Assembly (NCBI RefSeq): GCF_018131075.1
Contig: NZ_JAFCLS010000019.1
Location: forward strand, 83,017 to 147,016
DNA: 64,000 bases
DNA from: Bradyrhizobium sp. JYMT SZCCT0428
GTDB lineage: Bacteria > Pseudomonadota > Alphaproteobacteria > Rhizobiales > Xanthobacteraceae
Direction: 5' to 3'
Within the stretch, counting starts at the first letter, position 1; the number at the start of each line of letters is the position of its first letter. A program made the translations under genes and the position numbers. The notes under the pieces are model-generated. The model made no database searches. It saw only the letters and a program-made list of their open reading frames with translations, and was not told the DNA's origin. Shown here in pieces: positions 35,457-43,976 of the stretch.

Positions 35457-36275
35457 TCACGCCGCCGCGAACGCAGCCCTCACTTCCTTGATCGGCGCCA
35501 TCTCACGCACATAGGTGAATGCGCCCTGATCCTTCATTTCGCGGGCGCATTTGAGGAAGGCGGCGAGCGCCACGCGCGCCATCGCGCCGCCGACGCTGAT
35601 GCGCTTGACGCCGGCGGCGGCAATCTGCGGCACGGTCAATGTCGGATCGGCAAACCCCATCACCAGATTGAAGGGTTTTCCGACCGACGATACGACCGTG
35701 CGGATGGTGTCGATGTCGTGCACGCCGGGCGAATACAGCACGTCGGCGCCGGCGGCCTCGAATGCCTGCAAGCGCTTGATGGTGTCGTCGAGATCGTTGC
35801 GGCCATACAGCAGGTTCTCGGCCCGCGCCGTCAGCGTGAACGGGAAGGGCAGCGCGCGGGCGGCTTCGACCGCCGCGTGCACCCGCTCGACCGCGAGCGT
35901 GAAATCATAGATCGGCCGCCCGGGATCGCCGGTTGAATCCTCGATCGAGCCGCCGACCACGCCGGCTTCGGCCGCGCGCGCAATGGCTTTCGCGGCCGTC
36001 TTCGGGTCATCCGCGCCGCAATTCTCCAGATCCGCATTGACCGGCAGGTCGGTCGCGTCAGCAATGGCGCGGCAATTCTCGATGATGGCATCGAGGCTGA
36101 CGGTGGCGCTGCCGAGCGTGTTGGCAAGCCCCAGGCTCGTGGTCGCGAGCGCCTCAAAACCCATCGCCGCGAGCAGCTTGGCGGTGCCGGCATCCCATGG
36201 ATTGGGAATGATGAAGGCGCCGGGCCGCGCGTGCAGGGCGCGGAACAGTTCGGCTTTTTCCATCTGGCTGCGCAT
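35457..36275 (-). CDS. Isocitrate lyase / PEP mutase family protein
   Basis: A 272-residue TIM-barrel enzyme of the PEP mutase / methylisocitrate lyase superfamily. Motifs: PNPWDAGTAKLLAAMGFEALATTS, LPVNADLENCGAD (metal-binding Asp/Glu), GVVGGSIEDS, and LTARAENLL in place of the lyase KKCGH loop. The absence of KKCGH suggests it is not a true isocitrate lyase; oxaloacetate hydrolase or carboxy-PEP-related activity is possible. GAGGGAAAC precedes ATG 36275. It is divergent from the LysR gene, which probably regulates it. Confidence 0.82.
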   Translation of the reverse strand: MRSQMEKAELFRALHARPGAFIIPNPWDAGTAKLLAAMGFEALATTSLGLANTLGSATVSLDAIIENCRAIADATDLPVNADLENCGADDPKTAAKAIARAAEAGVVGGSIEDSTGDPGRPIYDFTLAVERVHAAVEAARALPFPFTLTARAENLLYGRNDLDDTIKRLQAFEAAGADVLYSPGVHDIDTIRTVVSSVGKPFNLVMGFADPTLTVPQIAAAGVKRISVGGAMARVALAAFLKCAREMKDQGAFTYVREMAPIKEVRAAFAAA

Positions 36276-36386
36276 CGCTTCGTTTCCCTCAATTGGTTGC
36301 TTCGCAGCCAAACATAGGAGGCTTCCGTCCATCAGCCTAATTTGTTATTTCTCTTCATATCATCAGCTTTTTGCATGGACGGGAAA

Positions 36387-37304
36387 ATGGACAGCGACGC
36401 GCTCAGCACTTTCCTGACGGTTCACCGCCGCGGCGGAATCTCGAGCGCCGCCAAGGCGCTGCACCGTTCGCAGCCGGCGATATCCCGGCGCATTGCGCTG
36501 TTGGAGCAGGAGCTTGGCGTACCGCTGTTCGAGCGGATCGCGGGACGGACGATGCTGAGCGATGCAGGGCGGGTGATGGTGCCGTACGCCGAGCGCGCGG
36601 TCGCCGCCGCGCAGGATGCGGAGAATGCGGTGCGTGCATTGGCGCGGCCGGATTCGGGGCCGGTCGCGCTCGCCGTGGTCGGCACGCTGGCGGGCGGCAG
36701 GCTGTCCGAAATCCTCAAGCGGTTTGCCGCCGAATATCCCGGCGTCGAACTGACCTTGCGCACCGCGACCAGCGCTGAGGTCAGCGATCTGATCCGGCGC
36801 GGCGAGGCGACCATCGGGCTGCGCTACGACCGCGACGGCTCGCGCGATCTCGATTGCGAATTGCTGCAAGCCGAACGGCTTCAGGTCGTGTGCGCGGCCG
36901 ATCATCCGCGCGCCGGCCGGCGGGTCGCGAAACTGGCCGATTTGCGCGGCGAACGCTGGATCGCGTTTCCGGTACTGCCGCAGCGGCGCGAGATCACGGC
37001 GTCACACGTGTTCGCGCTGTTTCAAACCCATGGATTGGGGGAGGTCGGCTGGACGCCGGTCGACAGCCTCACCGCCCAGAAGCGTCTGGTCGAAGCCGGC
37101 CTTGGCATCGCATTGCTCTCGGAGAGCAACGCTGCCGAAGAACTCAAATACGGCTCGATCGCGACCATCCGCGTCGGCGATCTCAAGGCAAGCCAGGACG
37201 TCGTGACGGTGACCCGCCGCGGCGGCTTTCTCAGCGCGGCCTCGCGGCGGTTGTTGGAGATTGTCCGGGCTGAGTACGGCGGGACTAAAACGTCAAAGCG
37301 TTAA
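36387..37304 (+). CDS. LysR-family transcriptional regulator
   Basis: A 305-residue regulator. The N-terminal winged helix-turn-helix is LSTFLTVHRRGGISSAAKALHRSQPAISRRIALLEQELGVPLFER. The C-terminal effector domain (about 90-295) is of the periplasmic-binding-protein fold, with GPVALAVVGTLAGGRLSEILKRF. ATG 36387 fits the family start MDSDALSTF; an ATG 12 bases upstream is possible. It is divergent from the PEP-mutase-family gene with 111 bp between the starts, the classical LysR arrangement. Confidence 0.9.
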   Translation: MDSDALSTFLTVHRRGGISSAAKALHRSQPAISRRIALLEQELGVPLFERIAGRTMLSDAGRVMVPYAERAVAAAQDAENAVRALARPDSGPVALAVVGTLAGGRLSEILKRFAAEYPGVELTLRTATSAEVSDLIRRGEATIGLRYDRDGSRDLDCELLQAERLQVVCAADHPRAGRRVAKLADLRGERWIAFPVLPQRREITASHVFALFQTHGLGEVGWTPVDSLTAQKRLVEAGLGIALLSESNAAEELKYGSIATIRVGDLKASQDVVTVTRRGGFLSAASRRLLEIVRAEYGGTKTSKR

Positions 37305-37306
37305 CA

Positions 37307-37389
37307 CCGTCATTCCGGGGCGCGTCGAAGACGCGAACCCGGAATCTCGAGATTCCGGGTCCGGTGTCTCGCACCGTCCCGGAATGACA
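37307..37389. repeat. REP-like palindromic repeat
   Basis: CCGTCATTCCGGG at the left and TCCCGGAATGACACC at the right frame a central perfect 24-bp palindrome (37337-37360, centred on CTCGAG). It lies in the convergent gap between the LysR and zeta-subunit genes. Confidence 0.78.
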
Positions 37390-37394
37390 CCGCG

Positions 37395-37718
37395 TTACGT
37401 CCCCGCCTTCACCTGGGCGACGGCCGTCGCCATCAGTTCGTCCATCTTGGCGCGGATTTCCTGCTCGGTGAGGGCAACGCCCTTGGCCTTGATATCGGCC
37501 ATCACCTTGCGAAGGACGTCGGAATCGCCGGCTTCCTCGAAATCGGCGGCGACCACTTCCTTGGCGTAGGCAGTGGCGGCGTCGCCGGTAATTCCGAGCT
37601 TTTCTGCGACCCAAGTTCCGAGCAGCCGGTTGCGGCGCGCCTCGGCCTTGAACTTCTGATCCGCATCGAGAGCGAATTTCTTCTCGAAACCTTCTTCGCG
37701 CTTGTCGAAAGTGCTCAT
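37395..37718 (-). CDS. F1-ATPase inhibitory zeta subunit (DUF1476)
   Basis: A 107-residue four-helix protein. MSTFDKREEGFEKKFALDADQKFKAEARRNRLLGTWVAEKLG is the family signature of DUF1476, identified in Paracoccus and other alphaproteobacteria as the zeta subunit that inhibits ATP hydrolysis by F1FO-ATPase through its N-terminus. Length is standard. It is divergent from purC, a neighbourhood common in Rhizobiales. How strongly zeta inhibits differs among species. Confidence 0.9.
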   Translation of the reverse strand: MSTFDKREEGFEKKFALDADQKFKAEARRNRLLGTWVAEKLGITGDAATAYAKEVVAADFEEAGDSDVLRKVMADIKAKGVALTEQEIRAKMDELMATAVAQVKAGT

Positions 37719-38038
37719 ATTTGAGTTCCAATCCCTGCCAGATGCACGCGGGGGCCGCGTTGTGGCGGCCCCGTCGCCTACCTAGATAGAGGGGGCGAAT
37801 CGGCAAAACAACGGGCCGTTAAGCCGCAGTCTACAGGTATAAGTTGGGCCCAATTGGGCCGTGTCGATTGTGCTGGATAGGCCAATCGGATAGGTTGCCA
37901 ACAGGCTAGGTTCTTGTTCTGTTTCCAGATGGTTAAGATCAGGTTCCTGGCCTTCACGGCAGCTCCGTCGTGGTCGTAAACCCTTGTCATCCGGAGCACA
38001 CCAAATTCATGGATTTCAACAAAACACGGTACATCCCT
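37719..38038. other. Divergent intergenic region before purC
   Basis: It holds the promoters of the zeta-subunit gene and purC. A perfect 14-bp palindrome, GGCCCAATTGGGCC, is at 37847-37860. I see no riboswitch-like block. Confidence 0.45.
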
Positions 38039-38806
38039 ATGAGCCGTCGACGCCGTATTTATGAAGGCAAGGCCAAGGTCCTGTATGAAGGCCCGGAGCC
38101 GGGAACCCTGATCCAGCACTTCAAGGACGATGCGACCGCGTTCAATGCCAAGAAACACCAGGTGATCGAGGGCAAGGGCGTCCTCAACAACCGGATTTCG
38201 GAGTACCTGTTTCAGCACCTCAACGACATCGGGGTGCCGACCCATTTCATCCGCCGCCTCAACATGCGCGAGCAGCTGATTCGCGAGGTCGAGATCGTGC
38301 CGCTGGAGGTGGTGGTGCGGAACGTGGCGGCGGGATCGCTGTCGCAGCGCCTCGGCATCGAGGAAGGTACCCAGCTGCCGCGCTCGATTATCGAGTTTTA
38401 TTACAAGAACGACCAGCTCAACGATCCGATGGTCTCCGAAGAGCACATCACCGCGTTCGGCTGGGCGACGCCGCAGGAAATCGACGACATCATGGCGCTT
38501 GCCATCCGCGTCAACGACTTCCTGACCGGGCTGTTTCTGGGCATCGGCATCCGTCTGGTCGATTTCAAGATGGAATGTGGCCGCCTGTTCGAGAACGAAA
38601 TGATGCGGATCATCGTCGCCGACGAGATCTCGCCCGACTCATGCCGGCTGTGGGACATCAAGTCGAACGAGAAACTCGACAAGGATCGTTTCCGCAGGGA
38701 TCTCGGTGGTCTCCTGGAGGCCTATACCGAGGTGGCAAAACGTCTGGGTATCCTGATGGAGAACGAGCGGCCGGCGGGTACGGGTCCGGTGCTGGTGAAG
38801 AGCTGA
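38039..38806 (+). CDS. purC: SAICAR synthetase PurC
   Basis: A 255-residue enzyme (phosphoribosylaminoimidazole-succinocarboxamide synthase) joining aspartate to CAIR in purine synthesis. Motifs: RRIYEGKAKVLYEG, DDATAFNAKKH, VVVRNVAAGSL and LVDFKMECGR, ending with VADEISPDSCRLWD. The ATG of MSRRRRIYEG was chosen from the family; the ribosome binding site is weak and 23 in-frame codons upstream do not fit. It is the first gene of purC-purS-purQ. Confidence 0.96.
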   Translation: MSRRRRIYEGKAKVLYEGPEPGTLIQHFKDDATAFNAKKHQVIEGKGVLNNRISEYLFQHLNDIGVPTHFIRRLNMREQLIREVEIVPLEVVVRNVAAGSLSQRLGIEEGTQLPRSIIEFYYKNDQLNDPMVSEEHITAFGWATPQEIDDIMALAIRVNDFLTGLFLGIGIRLVDFKMECGRLFENEMMRIIVADEISPDSCRLWDIKSNEKLDKDRFRRDLGGLLEAYTEVAKRLGILMENERPAGTGPVLVKS

Positions 38807-38816
38807 GGCAGGTCCT

Positions 38817-39056
38817 GTGAAAGCACGTGTTACCGTTACCTTGAAGTCCGGCATTCTCGATCCGCAGGGCAAGGCCATCGAAGGGGCGCTGAAATCGCTC
38901 GGCGTCGACGGTGTCGCCAGCGTCCGTCAGGGCAAGGTGTTCGACATCGAACTATCAGGCTCGGACAAGGCCAAGGCCGAGGCGGCGTTGAAGGACGCCG
39001 CCGACAAGCTGCTGGCGAACACCGTGATCGAGAATTACCGGGTCGAACTGCTCTAG
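38817..39056 (+). CDS. purS: FGAM synthase subunit PurS
   Basis: A 79-residue small subunit of the three-part formylglycinamidine synthase. It bridges PurL and PurQ and guides ammonia between them. Typical sequence: KARVTVTLKSGILDPQGKAIEGALKSLG, ending ANTVIENYRVELL. It lies 10 bases after purC and 9 before purQ, so the three are one operon. Confidence 0.96.
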   Translation: MKARVTVTLKSGILDPQGKAIEGALKSLGVDGVASVRQGKVFDIELSGSDKAKAEAALKDAADKLLANTVIENYRVELL

Positions 39057-39065
39057 GCGATCTCC

Positions 39066-39767
39066 ATGAAATCAGCCGTTCTCGTCTTCCCTGGCATCAA
39101 TCGCGAGCGCGATATGGCGCGGGCGCTCAAACTTGCATCGGGCAACGAGGCCGCGATGGTCTGGCATGCCGAGACCGCGCTGCCCAAGGGCACCGACCTC
39201 GTGGTGGTGCCCGGCGGATTTTCCTACGGCGATTATCTGCGCTGCGGCGCCATTGCGGCGCGTGCGCCTGTCATGGACGCGGTGCGGGATTTTGCGGCCA
39301 GTGGCGGGCTCGTGCTCGGTGTCTGCAACGGTTTTCAGATCCTCTGCGAAGCCGGCCTTCTGCCCGGCGTGCTGATGCGCAACGCGCGGCTGAAATTCAT
39401 CTGCAAGGATGTGCACCTGCGGGTCGAACGCTCCGACACGCCGTTCACGCGCGGCTACAATGCCGGCCAGGTCATCCGCGTGCCGGTGGCGCATGGCGAG
39501 GGCAATTACGAGGCCGATGAAGAGACGGTCAAGCGCCTCGAAGGCGAGGGGCGGGTGCTGTACCGTTATTGCTCCGCCGATGGCGTGGTAGACGAAAGCT
39601 CCAACATCAACGGCGCCGCGCAGTCGATTGCCGGCATCGTCAGCGAGCGCGGCAATGTGCTCGGCATGATGCCGCATCCGGAAAACCACGTCGAAGACAT
39701 CATGGGCTGTACCGACGGTCGCGGGCTGTTCGCGGGCCTCGTTGCGCATCTGGAAAAAGCGGCGTGA
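39066..39767 (+). CDS. purQ: FGAM synthase subunit PurQ (glutaminase)
   Basis: A 233-residue class I glutamine amidotransferase subunit. The nucleophile is in GLVLGVCNGFQILCEAGLLPG and the His/Glu partners in GMMPHPENHVED. It supplies ammonia to PurL through PurS. Its stop codon overlaps the GTG start of the next gene. purL lies 5.8 kb downstream rather than adjacent. Confidence 0.96.
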   Translation: MKSAVLVFPGINRERDMARALKLASGNEAAMVWHAETALPKGTDLVVVPGGFSYGDYLRCGAIAARAPVMDAVRDFAASGGLVLGVCNGFQILCEAGLLPGVLMRNARLKFICKDVHLRVERSDTPFTRGYNAGQVIRVPVAHGEGNYEADEETVKRLEGEGRVLYRYCSADGVVDESSNINGAAQSIAGIVSERGNVLGMMPHPENHVEDIMGCTDGRGLFAGLVAHLEKAA

Positions 39768-40729
39768 TTTCTTTCGCCAAGCGGCTCTTGATCGCCGCTG
39801 CGGCGCTGTCATACGCGTCTGCCGCCCACGCGCAGGATTACCCAAAACGTCCCGTCACCATGATCGTGCCGTTCGCGGCCGGCGGCACCTCTGACGTGAT
39901 CGCGCGCGTGGTCGCCGAGGAGATGGCCAAGCCACTCGGACAACCGATCGTGATCGAGAATATCGTGGGCGCCGGCGGCTCGATCGCGCTGGCGCGGGCG
40001 GCGCGCGCTGAAGCCGATGGTTACACCATCGCGATCGGCAATGCCGGCACCAGCGCCGCGACCTATACGATCTATCCGAAACTGTCGTTCACACCGGACT
40101 CCTTCGTGCCGATCGCGATGGTGGCGAAGACCTTCGGCATCGTCGCGTTGCGCAAGGATTTTCCGGCCAGGAATCTTCAGGAATTCATCGCCTACGTGAA
40201 GAAAAATCCCGGCAAGATCAATCTCGGACATGCCGGCGTCGGCTCGTCGAATTTTCTGATCTGCAAGAGTTTTGCGCAGGCCGCCGGCATCGACGTCACG
40301 CTCGTCGGCTATCGCGGCGCCGCGCCCGCGCTGACGGATGCGATCGGCGGGCAGATCGACGGCGTCTGCGATGCCGCAGCGTCCGTGTCGCAGGCGATCG
40401 ACGACAAGCTCGTCAAAGCAATGGTGGTCGGCTCGACGGTGCGGCTTGCCACCTTGCCGGAGCTGCCGACTTCCGCGGAAGCGGGGCTTCCCGAATTCGA
40501 GGCGCAGGGCTGGAACGGCCTGTTCGCCCCAAAAGGCACGCCGCCGGCGATCATCGCGAAATTGAACGCCGCGGCGAAGAGCGCGGTGGAGAGCGATGCC
40601 GTCAAGAAGCGCTTTCACGATCTCTCGACCGTTGCCCCCGATGCCAATGAGCAAGCCCCCGAAGTGCTTCAGCAACTCGTGACGCGCGACGTCGAGAAGT
40701 ACCGCAAGCTGCTGGAAGAGAAGAAGTAG
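39764..40729 (+). CDS. Tripartite tricarboxylate transporter receptor (Bug/TctC family)
   Basis: A 321-residue periplasmic binding protein. The signal peptide MISFAKRLLIAAAALSYAS ends AHAQ, then DYPKRPVTMIVPFAAGGTSDVIARVVAEEM, the Bug signature, and later LGHAGVGSSNF and ALTDAIGGQIDGVCDA. It binds an organic (often carboxylic) acid. No TctA/TctB membrane genes are nearby, as is common for orphan Bug proteins. The GTG start (39764) overlaps the purQ stop by two bases, so translation is probably coupled. Confidence 0.9.
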   Translation: MISFAKRLLIAAAALSYASAAHAQDYPKRPVTMIVPFAAGGTSDVIARVVAEEMAKPLGQPIVIENIVGAGGSIALARAARAEADGYTIAIGNAGTSAATYTIYPKLSFTPDSFVPIAMVAKTFGIVALRKDFPARNLQEFIAYVKKNPGKINLGHAGVGSSNFLICKSFAQAAGIDVTLVGYRGAAPALTDAIGGQIDGVCDAAASVSQAIDDKLVKAMVVGSTVRLATLPELPTSAEAGLPEFEAQGWNGLFAPKGTPPAIIAKLNAAAKSAVESDAVKKRFHDLSTVAPDANEQAPEVLQQLVTRDVEKYRKLLEEKK

Positions 40730-40734
40730 CGCTA

Positions 40735-41268
40735 CTACGACACCCATACGATGGACGGTTTGTCGTGGACTACCGCTTCCGGAATCGCCGCGGGATAACC
40801 GAGGCACAACACCGCAACCGGCGCCAGCGTGGCCGGAATTCCCAGCTCCTTCCTTACCTCTGGGGTGCTGAGCCAGAGCATCGGCGAGCCGACCCAGCAG
40901 GTTCCCAATCCGCGCGCATGCGCTGACAGCATCAGGTTCTGACCGGCGCGGCAACAATCTCCTACCGGTCCGGAAATGATGACGACGACCGGCGCGTCCC
41001 AGAAGATCTTGAAGCCGGGCCGTTCGATCCAGTCCCAGCCGGGTTCGTCGGGACGATGATCTCTCGCATAGTCCAACGCGCGCGTGCCACAGGCCGCGAT
41101 GCGCTCGACGCCCTGCACGACATTGAACGCCCAGGGGACCTGACCGCGAAACGGTGGCGGCGCCTGTGCGGCATCCTCAATCACGCTTTCGATCAGCTCG
41201 CGCTCGACTGGTTTGGGATCATAGGAGCGCACCGACCGGCGCCCGTGGATCGCTGCAATGACGTCCAT
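40735..41268 (-). CDS. Nitroreductase-family protein
   Basis: A 177-residue FMN-dependent oxidoreductase: the N-terminal AIHGRRSVRSYDPKPVERELIESVIEDAAQAP is the family signature for FMN phosphate binding, and LMLSAHARGLGTCWVGSPML is the second flavin contact region. The substrate is unknown. GGGGAGAGCGAG before ATG 41268 decides the start. It is convergent with the Bug gene (stops 5 bases apart) and divergent from the next transporter gene. Confidence 0.85.
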   Translation of the reverse strand: MDVIAAIHGRRSVRSYDPKPVERELIESVIEDAAQAPPPFRGQVPWAFNVVQGVERIAACGTRALDYARDHRPDEPGWDWIERPGFKIFWDAPVVVIISGPVGDCCRAGQNLMLSAHARGLGTCWVGSPMLWLSTPEVRKELGIPATLAPVAVLCLGYPAAIPEAVVHDKPSIVWVS

Positions 41269-41446
41269 CTCGCTCTCCCCGGTCTCGATATTTCCGCGGA
41301 GCATACGCGAGTTCTGAGGCGTAATCTGCGGGCTCGGGCTTCCAGCCATTCCACCGCCGACGTGCCCGGCTGGCCTGAAATTTGCTCCTGCATCCTCTGC
41401 CTACCCGCTGAACGCGGCCTTTCCGATCGTCGGACGGAGGAATGTC

Positions 41447-43048
41447 ATGCTCATCAAGCTTTCCCGTACCTTTGCGCTTGCGGCCGTTTTGCTGTCGTAC
41501 CAACCGGCGATGGCCGAAACTGCGCTGCGCATCGCGATGACGGCGTCCGATATCCCGACCGCAACGGGAATGCCAAATAATGGCTTCGAAGGCATGCGCT
41601 TTCTGGGGTATCCGATCTTTGAAGGCTTGGTGCTGTGGGATTTGACCAGGACCGACCGATTGGCGACGTTGCGCCCCGGGCTCGCGGAGAAATGGGAGCA
41701 GGACCCGGCCGATAACAAGACATGGATATTCCATCTGCGCCGCGGTGTGAAATTCCACGACGGCACCGATTTCAACGCGGATGCCGTGATCTGGAACCTT
41801 GATCGCTATTTCAACAATAGCAGCCCACAATTTGAGCCGCCAAGCTCGGCAATTTCGCGGGCCCGCGTCCCGATCATGGGAAGTTACAAGAAGGTCGATG
41901 ACGATACCGTCGCCATCACCACGACCAAGCCAGCGTCTTACTTTCCCTATATGGCGGTGTACCTTCTGTTCACGTCGCCAACATCGTTCGAGAAGGCTGG
42001 CCGGGAGTGGGCCAAGGTCGCGACGTTGCCCGCTGCAGGCACCGGTCCATTCCGCATCACCAAGGTCGTGCCACGGCAGGAAGCCAATCTCGCCCGCTGG
42101 GATAAATACTGGGACCCCAGCCGGATGGCGAAGGTCGACAACGTCGTGCTGATGCCGATCCCCGAAGCGAATTCACGGCTGGCTGCGTTGCGCGCCGGCC
42201 AGGTCGACTGGATCGAAGTGCCACCGCCCGATGGTCTCGCCTCACTGAAATCGGCGGGCTTCACCATCACGACCGGTTCATATCCGCATGTCTGGCCCTG
42301 GTTCTACAACATCGGCGCGACCAACAGCCCTTTCAAGGACGTCAGGGTTCGCCAGGCTTTGAACTATTGCATCGATCGGGAAGGGCTGGTGTCGCTTCTC
42401 AACGGGACCGCGGAGCCGTCGGTTGGCTGGCTCAAGGCGAGCGATCCCGATTTCGGAAGCCCGGTCAACCGCTACAAATTCGACGCGGCCAAAGGCAAAG
42501 CGCTGCTAGCCGAAGCGGGATACACGCCGGCGAAGCCGTTATCCTTCAAGGCGCTGATCTCGAATTCCGGTTCGGGCCAAATGTTGCCTTTGCCGATGAA
42601 CGAATTCCTGCAGCAGAACCTCAAAGAAAATTGCGGGGTGAATGTGGAAGTCGGCGTGATCGAATGGCAGGTTTTGTTGACGGCGGCCCGCGCCACACCC
42701 GATCACGCAAGCCTGCAGGGCGCGATGGTGCTCAACATCAGCTCGCCATCGTCGGATGCCGGCGTCATGGCGCGTTACTTTGCGGCGGCCAATTTTTCGC
42801 CGAACGGATTCAATTTTGAGCAATGGAAGGACGATGAGTTCGAGGATGCGCTGAAGACGATTTCCGAGGCGACGGACCCGAAAGCCATCTCGGCCGCCTA
42901 TCGCAAGGCGCACGAACGCATCGTCGATAATCCTCCCTGGCTTTTCATCGTCCACGATCTTAACCCGCGTGCGATGAGCCCGAAGGTCAAGGGTTTCGTC
43001 TCGCCGCAGTCGTGGTTCGTCGATATGTCCCTGGTCAGTTTGCAATAG
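41447..43048 (+). CDS. ABC transporter substrate-binding protein (SBP_bac_5)
   Basis: A 533-residue periplasmic binding protein of the peptide/nickel/opine type. The signal peptide ends MAE at about residue 25. The mature part has GYPIFEGLVLWDLTRTDRLATLRPGLAEKWEQDPADNKTWIFHLRRGVKFHDGTDFNADAV, the family signature. GGAGG at 41436-41440 fixes the start. No permease or ATPase genes follow, so it is an orphan in this window. The ligand is unknown. Confidence 0.9.
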   Translation: MLIKLSRTFALAAVLLSYQPAMAETALRIAMTASDIPTATGMPNNGFEGMRFLGYPIFEGLVLWDLTRTDRLATLRPGLAEKWEQDPADNKTWIFHLRRGVKFHDGTDFNADAVIWNLDRYFNNSSPQFEPPSSAISRARVPIMGSYKKVDDDTVAITTTKPASYFPYMAVYLLFTSPTSFEKAGREWAKVATLPAAGTGPFRITKVVPRQEANLARWDKYWDPSRMAKVDNVVLMPIPEANSRLAALRAGQVDWIEVPPPDGLASLKSAGFTITTGSYPHVWPWFYNIGATNSPFKDVRVRQALNYCIDREGLVSLLNGTAEPSVGWLKASDPDFGSPVNRYKFDAAKGKALLAEAGYTPAKPLSFKALISNSGSGQMLPLPMNEFLQQNLKENCGVNVEVGVIEWQVLLTAARATPDHASLQGAMVLNISSPSSDAGVMARYFAAANFSPNGFNFEQWKDDEFEDALKTISEATDPKAISAAYRKAHERIVDNPPWLFIVHDLNPRAMSPKVKGFVSPQSWFVDMSLVSLQ

Positions 43049-43074
43049 ACAAACGTCCGGATTCATTTCCCACG

Positions 43075-43125
43075 CCTGACGCGCGACGTCGAAAGTACCG
43101 CAAGCTGTTGGAAGTGAAGAAGTAG
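43075..43125 (+). pseudogene. Relic of a second Bug-receptor gene 3' end
   Basis: About 50 bases nearly identical to the last 50 bases of the Bug gene at 40681-40729 (CGCGACGTCGA-AGTACCGCAAGCTG and onward to GAAGAAGTAG), with one base deleted and two substitutions. It directly follows the binding-protein gene. It marks a former duplicate Bug gene, or a recombination scar between the two transporter genes. Confidence 0.7.
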
Positions 43126-43238
43126 GTGGCCATCGCCGATATATTTCACGTCTCAATTGCAACTTAGGAATGTTCAATTGAACTTGCTAGGCTATCAAGC
43201 GCACTAACGACCGTCCACATGGTTTGCTGGAATTCGTT

Positions 43239-43976
43239 ATGCCTGTTGTCCTGGTCATCGTGCTGCTCGATATCTCGTTGGTCTACCACGCGGTGAAAAC
43301 CGGTCGTGTGCGGCCTTGGGCCTTTATTATTCTGATGGCCCCGCTGATCGGCAGTCTTGCCTATATTGTCGTGGAACTGATCCCGGAATGGCTCGGCAGT
43401 CCGGGCGCCCAACAGGCGCGCAAGCGCGTCGCGAGCAAGCTCGATCCGGAAAAACGGTATCGCGAATTATGCAGCCGGCTGGCGGACGCCGATACGATCG
43501 CAAACCGTACCGCGCTTGCTGCCGAATGCCAGAACGTAGGACGCTTCGACGAAGCCGAACATCACTACGATCACGTCCTCAAGCTCCCGATGGGCGATGA
43601 ACCCGTCTATGCGTTCGGCAAGGCGCAGGCCCAATTCGCCCGCAGCCGTCCGGCGGATGCCATTGCGACGCTGGACGAACTGCAAAAGCGCTGGCCTGAT
43701 TTTGAATCGTCGGAGGGTCATCTGCTCTATGCCCGCGCGCTGACCGAGGCCGGACGCGTCGACGAGGCGATCGAGGAATACGCCGCGCTGATAGCCTATT
43801 CCGCTGGCGCCGAGGCGCGGGTTCGCTGCGGGTTGCTGCTGCGGATGGTGGGCCGCACTGCCGAGGCCAAGGTCGTTTTCAACGAATTGCTGCTGCAGAT
43901 GAGACGTGCGCCGAAGTATGTGCGCGAGGTTCAGGCCGAATGGCTTGCGATCGCCGAACAGCAGCTATCGGTCTGA
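43239..43976 (+). CDS. Membrane-anchored TPR-repeat protein
   Basis: A 245-residue protein. The N-terminus has two hydrophobic segments (VVLVIVLLDISLVY and WAFIILMAPLIGSLAYIVVEL), resembling phospholipase-D-nuclease-like N-terminal anchors. A cytoplasmic region with tetratricopeptide-like repeats follows (NVGRFDEAEHHYDHVLKLP, RPADAIATLDELQKRWP, AGRVDEAIEEYAALI, GRTAEAKVVFNELL). ATG 43239 has GGAA upstream; a TTG 15 bases earlier is the alternative. It probably scaffolds other proteins; partners are unknown. Its 3' end overlaps the convergent EamA gene by 12 bases. Confidence 0.8.
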   Translation: MPVVLVIVLLDISLVYHAVKTGRVRPWAFIILMAPLIGSLAYIVVELIPEWLGSPGAQQARKRVASKLDPEKRYRELCSRLADADTIANRTALAAECQNVGRFDEAEHHYDHVLKLPMGDEPVYAFGKAQAQFARSRPADAIATLDELQKRWPDFESSEGHLLYARALTEAGRVDEAIEEYAALIAYSAGAEARVRCGLLLRMVGRTAEAKVVFNELLLQMRRAPKYVREVQAEWLAIAEQQLSV

